A DNA stretch of 64,000 bases from Nitrospinota bacterium (GCA_016212275.1 JACRGR010000051.1:1-64000), one strand, 5' to 3'. Positions 25,500 through 34,402 are shown, numbered from the stretch's first letter. Notes: generated from the sequence alone by a model not told the origin. Translations and numbers: made by a program.

Positions 25500-26468
25500 A
25501 TGAGTGTTGCATTCCTTGATTTTGAAAAGCGGATACTGGAGCTGGAAAGCAAATTGGAAGAACTGCGTTCGCTGAGCAAGCTTCAGAACACGGATTTCTC
25601 AGCCGAGATCCGCAAGATGCACAAAAAACTGAGCACGCTCAAAAAAGAGACCTTCTCGAACCTCAACCGTTGGCAAAAAACACAGCTTGCCCGCCACCCG
25701 TCGCGTCCCTATGCGCTCGACTATATAAAGGAAATCGCCCCGGACTTCGTCGAACTGCACGGCGACCGCTATTTCGGCACCGGCCCGTCCATCGTGTCGG
25801 GGTTTGGCACCATGGAAGAAATGAGCGTGATGTTCATCGGCATCCAAAAAGGGCGCGACATAAAGGAAAAGATGTACCGCAATTTCGGCATGCCACACCC
25901 GGAGGGGTATCGCCGCGCGTTGCGCATGATGAAAATGGCCGAAAAATACAACCGTCCGGTGGTCACACTGCTGGACACCCCCGGCGCATATCCCGGCATC
26001 GGCGCCGAAGAGCGCGGCCAGGCCGAAGCGGTGGCGCGGAACCTTATGGAAATGTCGTCCCTGCGGGTACCCATCATCTGCGTGGTGATCGGCGAGGGGG
26101 GGAGCGGTGGCGCGCTGGCCATCGGCGTGGGGAACCGCGTGCTGATGTTGGAGCATTCCGTTTATTCCGTCATATCGCCGGAAGGGTGCGCCGCCATCTT
26201 GTGGAAGGATCAAACAAAAGTGGAAGAGGCCGCCGAAGCGCTGGCGCTCACCGCGCAGGACCTTCTGGCGAACAAGATCATCGAGGAGATCGTGCGCGAG
26301 CCGATAGGCGGCGCGCACCGCAATCCCACCCTCGCGGCGCATATCCTCCGCCGTGCGCTCCGCAGGAACCTGGGCGAATTGACGCCCCTTTCCGGCGATG
26401 AACTCGTGCGGCAGAGGCGCGAGAAGTTCCGCAACATGGGTTCTTTTCTCGAACAGCAGTTGGCTTAA
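25500..26468 (+). CDS. accA: acetyl-CoA carboxylase carboxyltransferase subunit alpha
   Basis: 322 residues, the normal length. The N-terminal coiled region (FEKRILELESKLEELR) and the core motifs HGDRYFGTG, GRDIKEKMYRNFGM, DTPGAYPGIGAEERGQ and GEGGSGGALAIGVG are typical of AccA. It forms a heterotetramer with AccD and transfers the carboxyl group from biotin to acetyl-CoA, giving malonyl-CoA for fatty acid synthesis. accD is not in the window. A haem-binding DUF3365 gene follows 2 bases after the stop and may be cotranscribed. Confidence 0.97.
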   Translation: MSVAFLDFEKRILELESKLEELRSLSKLQNTDFSAEIRKMHKKLSTLKKETFSNLNRWQKTQLARHPSRPYALDYIKEIAPDFVELHGDRYFGTGPSIVSGFGTMEEMSVMFIGIQKGRDIKEKMYRNFGMPHPEGYRRALRMMKMAEKYNRPVVTLLDTPGAYPGIGAEERGQAEAVARNLMEMSSLRVPIICVVIGEGGSGGALAIGVGNRVLMLEHSVYSVISPEGCAAILWKDQTKVEEAAEALALTAQDLLANKIIEEIVREPIGGAHRNPTLAAHILRRALRRNLGELTPLSGDELVRQRREKFRNMGSFLEQQLA

Positions 26469-26470
26469 AG

Positions 26471-27037
26471 ATGTTCCGTTTTGCGTTGCTGTTCTCCGCT
26501 TTGTTTCTTTTTCCCGCTTTGGCGTTCGCCGATGGCGAGGTGGGGCCCCGTGCGTCAACGGCGTCGAAAGAGTTGATGAAGGCGATCAACAACAATCTTT
26601 TGGAGACCGTGAATGGCGGCGGGTTCGCTTCCGCGATTGGGCAATGCGACCACGATAAGGCCCGTTTTCCCGCCCGCACCTCGCAAAGGGCGCAGTTGGT
26701 GAAGATTGCGCGCGTGAGTCTGAAGCCGCGCAACCCGAAAAACGCGCCGGATACGTTCGAGGCGCAACAGCTGGTCCAGATGAAGGAGGATCTTGCCAAA
26801 GGGGAGCTAAAGCCGCGCTACATCGGCAAGGAGGTAGTGAACGGCAAGAAGTATTACCGCTTCATGGAGGCGATCCGCGCCAGCGCGTTTTGCCTGAATT
26901 GCCACGGCACCGAATCGGAACTGGACAAGGATGCGATAGCGAAGATACGGAAAATGTATCCGCTGGACAGGGGATCAGGCTACCGCGAAGGGGATTTGAT
27001 GGGGGCCGTCTCGGTCGTCATCCCAATGGGCGATTGA
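26471..27037 (+). CDS. periplasmic DUF3365-type c-haem protein
   Basis: 188 residues. Signal peptide to about residue 20 (PALAFA). One CxxCH haem-c motif, C141-L-N-C144-H145, followed by a short C-terminal region (GSGYREGDLMGAVSVVIPM) typical of the Tll0287-like/DUF3365 fold. These are haem-containing PAS-like sensor domains; here the domain stands alone in the periplasm, so it is a sensor or electron carrier. It lies 2 bases after accA, an unrelated gene, and converges on the ankyrin lipoprotein. Haem attachment would need a cytochrome c maturation system, which is not in the window. Confidence 0.85.
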   Translation: MFRFALLFSALFLFPALAFADGEVGPRASTASKELMKAINNNLLETVNGGGFASAIGQCDHDKARFPARTSQRAQLVKIARVSLKPRNPKNAPDTFEAQQLVQMKEDLAKGELKPRYIGKEVVNGKKYYRFMEAIRASAFCLNCHGTESELDKDAIAKIRKMYPLDRGSGYREGDLMGAVSVVIPMGD

Positions 27038-27043
27038 TTCCGG

Positions 27044-27748
27044 TTACAGTTTCGATTGGCGTGGTTCAAGAATCCGGCTGATCTCCTCGAAGCCCCCTTT
27101 TTTGGCAAGCTGATAGGCGGTTTCACCGTGCTCGGTGGCTATTGCCACGTCGGCCCCGCCATACAGGAGCATCAAAACGGTTTCCGCCGCGCTCCCGTTC
27201 TCGGCGGCCATCGTCAACGCGGTATCCCCGAAGTTCGACTTATCATTGACGCGCGCGCCGCTCTCCAAAAGGAAACGCACCGTCGCGATTGAATTGGGCG
27301 CCTGCGCGGCGATCATCAGGGGTGTGGTTCCGTCGGAGGTTTTGCCGTTCACGTCCGCCCCTTTTTTCACGAGGAGTTGAGCCATTTCAAGGCTGTCTCG
27401 TTTGGTGACGGCGTACATCAGGGCTGTCCACCCGTTCCTCGTGGCGGCGTTCACATCCGCGCCGTTCGCCAGCAGAAGTTCCGCCGTTTTCATGCGCCCC
27501 GCTTGCGCGGCGGCCATTAGCGGGGGTAGCCCGGAGTGGCCGGGACCGTTGAGGTCCATCCCGCTTTCAATGAACAGCGCCACCGCTTTTTCATCTCCCC
27601 TGGAACTAGCGGTGGCGAATTGGTCCGGGGTGCGGTAATAGCCGGACTTCTCGAATTCGGCGGCAATGTCGTTTTCACCGGCGTCGCTTTGGGAACAGGC
27701 GGAAAGCGCCGCTGATAGCAGGAGCAAGAGGTAAATCCGGACTCCCAT
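27044..27748 (-). CDS. ankyrin-repeat lipoprotein
   Basis: 234 residues. Lipoprotein signal peptide with the lipobox LSAC (cysteine at 18). The rest is five to six ankyrin repeats (for example GWTALMYAVTKRD, DGTTPLMIAAQAP, GDTALTMAAENG). The protein is therefore a periplasm-facing binding scaffold held by lipid at the inner or outer membrane; no sorting Asp is seen after the cysteine (Ser-Gln follow), which favours the outer membrane under the E. coli rule. It is convergent with the DUF3365 gene. Partner unknown. Confidence 0.85.
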   Translation of the reverse strand: MGVRIYLLLLLSAALSACSQSDAGENDIAAEFEKSGYYRTPDQFATASSRGDEKAVALFIESGMDLNGPGHSGLPPLMAAAQAGRMKTAELLLANGADVNAATRNGWTALMYAVTKRDSLEMAQLLVKKGADVNGKTSDGTTPLMIAAQAPNSIATVRFLLESGARVNDKSNFGDTALTMAAENGSAAETVLMLLYGGADVAIATEHGETAYQLAKKGGFEEISRILEPRQSKL

Positions 27749-27854
27749 TTAATCCCCTTATGCCAGCAATGATTCACCGCATTTCATGCCGAACCGTATA
27801 CAACCCCGTGGAAATTATAATGCAGGTGGGGCGCGAGGTTCAAGGCCGGAGAGG

Positions 27855-28964
27855 CTATTTTTTGCTGTTTCCGGTTTCCAGGGTGGTCTTGCTTTCCAGG
27901 GTTGCGGCCATCGTTTTCCAGTCTTTCACCACGCCTTTTGAGTTTGCGTACTCAAGCTGAATGTTGGGATTTCTTGCCAGCTTTGCCCGAAGGGTCCTGA
28001 GCAGGGAACCGGTCCTGTTGCCGTCCCATACCTGCTGGTTGATGCATATCCTCGTCAGGTCCAGCGCCAAGTCCAGTTCCGGGAAACGGGCTGGCGGTAT
28101 CTCGTCCTCTTCCAGCAGGCGTTGTATCCGCTCGAATGCGGGGAGCGCCTTGGGGCAATCGCCCCGCAGGAGGTGGATGCGACCGGCGGCGAAGTAGCCG
28201 TGTTTGTCGTTCGGCCAGCGGCGTATCATTTCCTCCGCCATCGGGTACGCTTCGTCCAGCCGTCCCTCCATCAGAAGCACCCACATGAGGGAGCTGAACG
28301 ACACGTCCGCGGTGATCCCCCCGCTGGTCCACGCCTTGCGGAGCATCCGTATCCCTTCCTCGCGAAGGTCTTTGTCGTTGGTGATGAACTTTTTCACGAT
28401 CCAGCCCACGAATCCGCCTTCCTCCGTATGTTTTTTACTCGCGTAGTAATACAGCGTGCCGAGGCCGAAATAGCAGTCGTACAGGTCCGGGGCGATCCGC
28501 AACGCCTCTTCCAAAGCGGTTTTCGCCTTGACGGAAAGCAGGAATGCCGGGACGAGGTTTTGCTCCTGCGCCTCCACCAGACCCCGGTAGCCGTAAATGT
28601 TGCCAAGGTAGAAGTGCCCGGTCGGGTCGCCGGGATGCTTTTTGTTGAACTCTTCCGCCTTGGACACGGTGAGGTCGGCCCATTTTTGGAAAGGGACTAT
28701 CCCGCCGCGGTCGTGCGAGGCGTTCAGATATTCGGCGTAGCGCCCGGCCATGAAGAAGTAGCCTTCGGGCCTATCGGGATGGTCTTTGATATAGCGTTGG
28801 AACAATTCCTCCGCCTTGCCGTATTCTTCGTTGTAGACGTATTCAAACCCGCGTTTTATTGCCGGCAGGTGTTCGGGGATCACCAGCTCGTAAGCTCCGG
28901 CGGAAGAGGGGAGGAGCGCAAAGAGGAGTACGAGCACCGGTTTTAGGTTCATTCGGAGGGACAT
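27855..28964 (-). CDS. secreted TPR-repeat protein
   Basis: 369 residues with a signal peptide (from Met5, NLKPVLVLLFALLPSSAGA). The mature protein is built of helical tetratricopeptide-like repeats (YNEEYGKAEELFQRYIKDHP, GHFYLGNIYGYRGL, KHGYFAAGRIHLLRGDCPKALPAFERI). Likely periplasmic scaffold. Two ATG codons (28964 and 28952) are possible; the second places the basic residue directly before the hydrophobic core. It lies apart from its neighbours by about 100 bases on each side; no function can be deduced. Confidence 0.75.
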   Translation of the reverse strand: MSLRMNLKPVLVLLFALLPSSAGAYELVIPEHLPAIKRGFEYVYNEEYGKAEELFQRYIKDHPDRPEGYFFMAGRYAEYLNASHDRGGIVPFQKWADLTVSKAEEFNKKHPGDPTGHFYLGNIYGYRGLVEAQEQNLVPAFLLSVKAKTALEEALRIAPDLYDCYFGLGTLYYYASKKHTEEGGFVGWIVKKFITNDKDLREEGIRMLRKAWTSGGITADVSFSSLMWVLLMEGRLDEAYPMAEEMIRRWPNDKHGYFAAGRIHLLRGDCPKALPAFERIQRLLEEDEIPPARFPELDLALDLTRICINQQVWDGNRTGSLLRTLRAKLARNPNIQLEYANSKGVVKDWKTMAATLESKTTLETGNSKK

Positions 28965-29003
28965 TCTACCAAACCGGATACCCTAGGCTATCGGAAAGCG
29001 GAG

Positions 29004-30398
29004 TTAATTTTCCTCGTCGTTGCGGACGGGAATAGGTTCCGGCTCGGTATGGATGGCGTCAAGTTCGCCGTCCCAAAGGTATTTTTTGGTCATGCCGACG
29101 ATAACGCCATTGAGCAATATGAGCGAAACGAGGTTCGGGATAGCCATCAGCGCGTTTGCGGCGTCCGCCATGTCCCACACCAGCGGGAGCGGCATCACGG
29201 AGCCGACCATCACGGCGATGACCCACAGCACGCGGTAGGGGAGGATGGCCCGTTTGCCGAAGAGGTATTCGGTGGTGCGCTCGCCGTAGTAGCTCCAGCC
29301 GAGTATGGTGGAGTAAACGAACGTCAGCAGGCCCACGGTCAGTACCACCGGCCCCACATACGGGATGTAGGCGAACGCCGCCTTGGTGAGCGCCGCTCCC
29401 TGCAATCCCTGAAACGAATCCGGTTCGCGCAAGATGGTGGTGACGAGCACCAAGCCGGTCATGGCGCACACCACCACGGTGTCCCAGAACGTGCCGGTGG
29501 AGGAGACCAAGGCCTGCCGCACCGGGTTTTTTGTTTTTGCGGCGGCGGCCACGATGGGGGCCGAGCCGAGTCCCGATTCGTTGGAGAACAGGCCGCGCGC
29601 GATGCCGTAGCGCGCCGCCATCATCATGGTGGCCCCCGCGAACCCGCCCCCGGCGGCGGTGGGGGTGAACGCGGAGTCCACGATAAGCTGAATGGCGGGA
29701 ATGAGGTACGCGGCGTTTAACGCAAGGATGATGGCGCACCCCGCGACGTAAAACGCCGCCATGAACGGCACCAGCTTTTCGCACACCACGGCGATAGATC
29801 TGATGCCGCCCAAAATGACGAATGCGGTCATCACCGTCAGCACGAGGCCGGTAATGTACGGGGAGATGTGGAACGTCTCATCCACCAGTGTCGAAATCGA
29901 GTTCGCCTGCACCATATTGCCGATGCCGAACGCCGCGAACGAGGTGAAGATGCAAAAGAGGACGGCGAGCCATTTTTGTTTGAGTCCTTTTTCCAGCGCG
30001 TACATCGGTCCGCCCAGCATTTCGCCGGTCTCGGTTTTCTGCCGGTAGGCAACCGAGAGGAGCGCCTCGGAGTATTTGGTTGCGATGCCGAACACGCCGG
30101 TCAGCCACATCCACAGCACCGCTCCGGGGCCGCCCAGCGCCACGGCGGTGGCCACGCCCACGATGTTGCCGGTGCCGATGGTGGCGGCCAAAGCGGTGGT
30201 AAGCGCGCCGAACGGGCTTACGTCGCCGTGCCCTTCCTCATCTTTGTTCACCGAAAGTTTGATCGCCAATGGCGTGTACCGCTGGATGAACCGCAGGCGG
30301 AGCGTGAGGAAAATGTGCGTGCCGAACAGGAGGGCCAGCATCGGCGGCCCCCACAGGTAGCCGTTGAGCCAGGTGACAAAGCCGTGAAACGTTTCCAT
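29004..30398 (-). CDS. alanine/glycine:cation symporter (AGCS family)
   Basis: 464 residues, about ten to eleven hydrophobic segments. Signature stretches of the family are present: FGALTTALAATIGTGNIVGVATA, the segment GGPGAVLWMW and FSNESGLGSAPIVAAAAKT. AGCS proteins take up alanine or glycine with sodium or protons at the inner membrane. No ribosome-binding site is obvious before the ATG at 30398. The gene stands alone, with a gene-poor AT-rich gap of more than 370 bases upstream in which no glycine riboswitch or other RNA is recognised. Confidence 0.92.
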   Translation of the reverse strand: METFHGFVTWLNGYLWGPPMLALLFGTHIFLTLRLRFIQRYTPLAIKLSVNKDEEGHGDVSPFGALTTALAATIGTGNIVGVATAVALGGPGAVLWMWLTGVFGIATKYSEALLSVAYRQKTETGEMLGGPMYALEKGLKQKWLAVLFCIFTSFAAFGIGNMVQANSISTLVDETFHISPYITGLVLTVMTAFVILGGIRSIAVVCEKLVPFMAAFYVAGCAIILALNAAYLIPAIQLIVDSAFTPTAAGGGFAGATMMMAARYGIARGLFSNESGLGSAPIVAAAAKTKNPVRQALVSSTGTFWDTVVVCAMTGLVLVTTILREPDSFQGLQGAALTKAAFAYIPYVGPVVLTVGLLTFVYSTILGWSYYGERTTEYLFGKRAILPYRVLWVIAVMVGSVMPLPLVWDMADAANALMAIPNLVSLILLNGVIVGMTKKYLWDGELDAIHTEPEPIPVRNDEEN

Positions 30399-30774
30399 CG
30401 GGGGAGGATTATATCTTTCCGTGCCGGCTTTTGGAATCTTTATTTGGTGAGGTGGTGTGGAAAGGAGAAGCGGAATTATTCGGTATTTTCAATCATCCCA
30501 GTGGCCGGTTTGAACCCGTTGTTCCCAAGTCTTCCAAAGGGTTTTATTGGGACATGCAAATCCCCAATAAAATGTTTGCGCAGATGTGCCAATGATTAAT
30601 ACTTGAGTAAATCCTAATACTCCTCTAAAGAACGAAAGAAAAAAGAGTGTTGAACATGAGCTAAAACCACGGCTTGAACATAAACGATAAAAAGGCTTTG
30701 GATGAGAAGTAATGAAGAGTGCAAGAATTTCTCACCTGAATACTGGGCATCATTGAAATAACTTTTATTCGAGC
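30399..30774. other. gene-free AT-richer gap
   Basis: About 376 bases with no supportable gene, hairpin terminator or RNA motif. Composition becomes AT-rich from about 30590 onward, matching the following small frame and the toxin-antitoxin pair. Only the probable promoter of the symporter gene is expected here; an ATATAAT hexamer (minus strand, near 30413) lies just upstream of its start. Confidence 0.4.
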
Positions 30775-30993
30775 TTACGGTAAAACAAGCGCCGGAAAAG
30801 ATACGGTAATTCCAAAAAATGTAATGCCGGTTGCGTAGACTCCATCAGTTGGGGGAGAGCTAATTGCTTGAGACATGAAATATATGGTCGTAATGAGAAT
30901 TGTTGGTACAGCAATAAAACGGCTTGCCCAATAGTAAAGTATAGGAAATTCAGGCTTTGTATAAACCCGCTTCAAAAATCCACGCCAATCCAT
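30775..30993 (-). CDS. small hypothetical membrane protein (doubtful)
   Basis: 72 residues with two hydrophobic stretches (about 25-44 and 53-70). It has an ATG start but no clear ribosome-binding site, and lies in an AT-rich patch between the symporter and the brnTA pair. It may be a real small membrane protein, a gene fragment or noise; I recognise no family. Confidence 0.35.
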   Translation of the reverse strand: MDWRGFLKRVYTKPEFPILYYWASRFIAVPTILITTIYFMSQAISSPPTDGVYATGITFFGITVSFPALVLP

Positions 30994-31032
30994 GGCTGTA
31001 ATTCTAACAGGAAAATTGTGTTTATTTTTTGG

Positions 31033-31266
31033 TTAGCGATGGTAATGAGAGGCATACAGGTCCACCACCTGCCGGATCATTTTCTGGTACGAGGTGCGCT
31101 TCTCTTTCGCTTTTTTTTTGAAAAAATCCACGCTGTTCTTTTTCAGGGAGATCGTGATCTTTACGTTCTCCTCCTTCAAGGCCAATTGATCCGGCGGGGG
31201 AAGGAAATCTTTTACGACCTTCAGGTTTCCCTTTAGCCCATCAGTATATTTTATTTTGTTTTTCAT
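31033..31266 (-). CDS. brnA: BrnA-like antitoxin (CopG-type)
   Basis: 77 residues. The C-terminal half (VKITISLKKNSVDFFKKKA...YQKMIRQVVDLYA) has the short beta strand and two helices of a ribbon-helix-helix DNA-binding domain, preceded by a basic and proline-containing arm. It overlaps the BrnT-like toxin gene by 26 bases and follows it, the order normal for brnTA modules. The antitoxin should bind BrnT and repress the operon. Family call rests on both the RHH pattern and the neighbour. Confidence 0.78.
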   Translation of the reverse strand: MKNKIKYTDGLKGNLKVVKDFLPPPDQLALKEENVKITISLKKNSVDFFKKKAKEKRTSYQKMIRQVVDLYASHYHR

Positions 31267-31513
31267 AAATCCTTTTCCCTTTCCGCCAATATCCGGCCCC
31301 GTAAATGCGGATGGTATTGCCTCGATAGGTGAACCGGACGGTAATCAGTCCATCGTTGACGCGGCCGATGCAGTAATATCTGTCCTCTTTCCCGCTATGG
31401 CTGACATCCTCCACGATGACACGCCGGGGGTCGAGGAAAGCATGCTGTGCCACAGTGAAAGAAACATCATGCTTGCCCTGGTTGTCCTTATCTTTTTGTT
31501 CATTACCATTCAA
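31241..31513 (-). CDS. brnT: BrnT-like ribonuclease toxin, N-terminus apparently frameshifted
   Basis: 90 residues from a TTG. The core is BrnT-like: NQGKHDVSFTVAQHAF, DPRRVI, a His-Ser-Gly-x-E turn, RYYCIGR, and TVRFTYRGNTIRIYGA. BrnT is a RelE-fold mRNA interferase. The usual start of the family (xFEWD/N-x-x-K) is missing from this frame but is encoded just upstream in another frame: reading from the GTG at 31529 gives MRRTGFEW and then a stop, and leaving out one base at 31505 would join it to NEQKDKDNQGKHDV. So the gene probably carries a 1-base insertion (natural or a sequencing error). Toxin activity of the present form is doubtful. Confidence 0.7.
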   Translation of the reverse strand: MNGNEQKDKDNQGKHDVSFTVAQHAFLDPRRVIVEDVSHSGKEDRYYCIGRVNDGLITVRFTYRGNTIRIYGAGYWRKGKRIYEKQNKIY

Positions 31514-31640
31514 AACCGGTTCTCCGCACGGCTATATCTTACCGCGGCACGAATGAATATACAATACAAACATATGGCTAAAAATATGGGCTACTTCCTC
31601 GAATTTGACGTGTTCTACCGCTTCGCATACTATTTCTTTC

Positions 31641-32003
31641 ATGAAACAATACGCGAATGTCGGGGAATACATACAATGCCAGCCCGCCGAGGTGCGTCCC
31701 CTTCTTGAAAAAATGAAACGGACAATAAAAAAGTGCGCCCCGAAGGCGGAAGAGACCATCAGTTACGGCATACCGGCCTTCAAGCTGAATGGCGCACTGG
31801 TGTATTTCGCTGCATTCAAGCGCCACATCGGTTTCTATCCCACATCGTCGGGCGTCGCCGCATTCAAAAAGGAGCTTTCCCCTTACAAACATGCCAAAGG
31901 CTCCATCCAGTTCCCGTTGGACAGGCCGTTGCCGGTCGCGTTGATCGGGAAGATCACCCGGTTCCGCGTGAAGGAGAACCAAGGCCGAAAACCGAAGAAG
32001 TGA
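31641..32003 (+). CDS. DUF1801 / YdhG-like protein
   Basis: 120 residues from the ATG at 31641; an in-frame TTG 36 bases upstream lacks support. Typical DUF1801 features: MKQYANVGEYI..QPAEVRPLLEKMKRTIKK, SYGIPAFK, VYFAAFKRHIGFYP and a late SIQFPLDRPLP segment. Members include YdhG/YjbR-like proteins related to frataxin-type iron chaperones in fold, with no proven general function. It is on the plus strand directly after the brnTA region, followed by a DUF1697 gene 61 bases downstream; the two often co-occur as small stress-type genes. Confidence 0.85.
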   Translation: MKQYANVGEYIQCQPAEVRPLLEKMKRTIKKCAPKAEETISYGIPAFKLNGALVYFAAFKRHIGFYPTSSGVAAFKKELSPYKHAKGSIQFPLDRPLPVALIGKITRFRVKENQGRKPKK

Positions 32004-32064
32004 ACGGAGATTCACTGCAAAGTGAAGGCTGGGTACAGGCGTTAAAAAGCGAAAAGGGACAGCT

Positions 32065-32619
32065 GTGGTGGTCATCGGAAACAATCTGATAAAAACCTAT
32101 GCCGTGATCCTGCGTGGCGTGATGCCAAGCGGCAAGAACAAAGTGCCCATGGCGCGGTTGCGCGAGGTGCTGGTGAATGCGGGATTTGCCGACGCCCAAA
32201 CATGGATACAAAGCGGGAATATCGCCCTTTCCAGCGGGCTTGCCCCCGCTACGCTGGAGGCGCGTGTGCAGAGCCTCATAAAGGAGCATATCGGCCCCGA
32301 CCTTGCCGTCGTGGCGCGCACCGGCCAGCAATTGCGGAAAACCCTTAGCGGCAATCCCTTCCACCACCTTGACCAGTCGCGCGTGTTCTACACATTCTTC
32401 AAAAAACCTCCGGCGGCGAAAGACCTGCGCGCGCTTGGGGAAAAAGACTTCGGCGACGATGCTATCGCGCTCGCGAAAGACGGCGCATACCTCCATATTC
32501 CCGGCAACGCCGCGCGCTCGAAATTGAGCAACGCGGCAATCGAAAAGGAGCTTGGGATCCCCGCGACCACCCGCAACGGTAACACGGTACGCAAGATGAT
32601 CGAACTTTGCGGCCTGTAG
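32065..32619 (+). CDS. DUF1697 family protein
   Basis: 184 residues from a GTG preceded by AGGGA. It carries the DUF1697 pattern: YAVILRGVMPSGKNKVPMARLREVLVNAGF, QTWIQSGNIALSS, a central domain and NGNTVRKMIELC at the end. Function of the family is unknown; it is cytoplasmic with no transmembrane helix. Converges on the transporter gene that ends at 32656. Confidence 0.88.
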   Translation: MVVIGNNLIKTYAVILRGVMPSGKNKVPMARLREVLVNAGFADAQTWIQSGNIALSSGLAPATLEARVQSLIKEHIGPDLAVVARTGQQLRKTLSGNPFHHLDQSRVFYTFFKKPPAAKDLRALGEKDFGDDAIALAKDGAYLHIPGNAARSKLSNAAIEKELGIPATTRNGNTVRKMIELCGL

Positions 32620-32655
32620 CCGGTTCGGGAGGCGAAAGGCGACCGCACAATTCCG

Positions 32656-34287
32656 TTAAAGGGTCAACAGCAACTGCGCCAGCAGTATCTTGAAGACCGT
32701 GGCGAACGGATAGACCGACGCATACCCGATGTTCGGCATGGCGTTCTTCGCCTCGTCCTGCGCGAACCCCAGCACCGCGGGCTGGGTGAGCATTCCCGCC
32801 GTCATTCCCGCGAGCAGTCCGTACGGTATCTTCAGGAGCTTGTGGCCCGCCCACAGCATCGCCAGCACGGTGGCGCAGGTGATAAACGTCCCGGCGAGGA
32901 ATATCATCACGCCGCCCCCCTGGCTGAACGTATGCACGAATCCGTACCCCGCGCGCGTGCCGATGCCCGCGAGGAACAGCACCAGCCCCATCTGCCGTAG
33001 GGCGGTGTTGGCGCTGTACGGGATGTTCCACGTCAGCCGCCCCGTATGGCCGATGGCCCCCAGCGCCAAGCCAACCAGCAACGGGCCGCCCGCGAACCCC
33101 AGCTTCATCGTCACGCTTCCCAGCGGCAGGGGAATGGCCCCGATGACCAGCCCCAACGCCAGGCCGAGGCTGAAGGTGAGAAGGTCCACCTCGCTCACTC
33201 CTTTATATGAATCGCCCAAGAAACGGCTGACGCCGTCCATCCGTTCCCGGTGCGCCACCACGCGCACCCGGTCGCCAAGCTCCAGCACCGTATCGGGGTG
33301 GGGGAGCATATCCGCGTCACCGCGCCGGATCCTGCTGATAACCGCGCCGTATTCGTTTTCCAAATCCAGTTCGTTTATTTTCCGCCCTCCCACCGCCGGG
33401 TTGGAAACGAAGATGCGCCGGAAATCGAACTCGCTCCGGTCCAGCTCGATATGCTCCCGGCTCACCTTGCCGATGAACGCCGCCACTCCTTCAAGTTCCT
33501 CCGCCGTGCCGACAAGGGTAACGATGTCCCCCTCCAGCAGGCGTTCCTTGCCCAGCGCGGGCAGGAAATGCTCGCCGCGTTTGATGCGGCCGAACACCAC
33601 GTCCCATTTTTTTATCTCCACCAGTTCGCGGATGGTGCATGATGTGGCGGGTTGATTCAGCACGCGCACGGGGAGCGTTTGCAACGGCTCGTTGGAAACG
33701 CCGAGGTTGCGGAACCGTTTCGCTTCGTCCGCGAAATCCACTTTCCACACCCGTTTCAAAATGGAAATGGCGAGGATTGCCCCGATGACCCCCATCGGGT
33801 ACGCCACCGAGTACCCCATCACCGGCTCGGCCAAGAGCATGTCCAGCGACCCATTGGGCGCGTTGTGCTTGATGGTGTCCAGCACGCCCGCGAGCGCGGG
33901 GGTGTTGGTGAGGCTTCCCGCGAACATCCCCGCCGCCACCGCCCCATTGATGTGATGCACCTTCGCGGCGATGATGGTGAGCGCCGCCCCCAGCGCCAGC
34001 ACCACCGCGGTGAGCAGGTTGTTCCTCATGCCGTCCCTGCGGAACGAGCTAAAGAACGACGCGCCGCTGGAAAGCCCCACGGTGTAAACGAACAGCGCCA
34101 GCCCCAGCACATACACGATGTCCGGCAGTTTCATGTTCGGGTGGAGCGACCCGAACGCTATCCCGGCGAACAGCACGGCGGAGATGCCCAGGCTGATCCC
34201 CTTGAAGCGTATCTGCCCCAACGGGTAGCCGACCGCCGCCACGAGAAAGAGGAGTACCAACGGGTTTTCGATGAGAAAATCAATCAT
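32656..34287 (-). CDS. AspT/YidE-type transporter with two TrkA_C domains
   Basis: 543 residues from the ATG at 34287, with GGAGAC 7 bases upstream; the frame is open far upstream but that part is not coding-like. Two membrane halves of five to six helices (beginning DFLIENPLVLLFLVAAVGYPLG, and VDLLTFSLGLALGLVIG) flank two soluble TrkA_C-type domains (about 200-375; VFGRIKRGEHFLPALG, VISRIRRGDADMLP). This is the duplicated layout of AspT, the aspartate:alanine exchanger, and of E. coli YidE/YbjL. Substrate not identifiable. Confidence 0.88.
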   Translation of the reverse strand: MIDFLIENPLVLLFLVAAVGYPLGQIRFKGISLGISAVLFAGIAFGSLHPNMKLPDIVYVLGLALFVYTVGLSSGASFFSSFRRDGMRNNLLTAVVLALGAALTIIAAKVHHINGAVAAGMFAGSLTNTPALAGVLDTIKHNAPNGSLDMLLAEPVMGYSVAYPMGVIGAILAISILKRVWKVDFADEAKRFRNLGVSNEPLQTLPVRVLNQPATSCTIRELVEIKKWDVVFGRIKRGEHFLPALGKERLLEGDIVTLVGTAEELEGVAAFIGKVSREHIELDRSEFDFRRIFVSNPAVGGRKINELDLENEYGAVISRIRRGDADMLPHPDTVLELGDRVRVVAHRERMDGVSRFLGDSYKGVSEVDLLTFSLGLALGLVIGAIPLPLGSVTMKLGFAGGPLLVGLALGAIGHTGRLTWNIPYSANTALRQMGLVLFLAGIGTRAGYGFVHTFSQGGGVMIFLAGTFITCATVLAMLWAGHKLLKIPYGLLAGMTAGMLTQPAVLGFAQDEAKNAMPNIGYASVYPFATVFKILLAQLLLTL

Positions 34288-34383
34288 GCCTTGTCTCCAG
34301 CCAACCGTCATTCTACCGCCCGGCTGGAATAAAAACGACAACGATGTGCTTGTGCCAGTCCTGTGGACGAACCTCCCCTTCAT

Positions 34384-34402
34384 CCCTCCTTGGCGAGGAG
34401 GG
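34384..34402. repeat. CCTCC-type palindrome
   Basis: CCCTCCT-TGGCG-AGGAGGG, a 7-bp stem with a 5-base loop, followed by GAAAATCCCC. Third site of the dispersed palindrome family (1695-1769, 17109-17125). It lies about 50 bases upstream of the lipoprotein start and could affect its transcript leader. Confidence 0.5.

Noticed and set aside
31033-31513. RelBE or HigBA pair
   Set aside because: The KHDVSF, RYYCIGR and IRIYGA pattern and the toxin-first order with a CopG-type antitoxin fit brnTA better.
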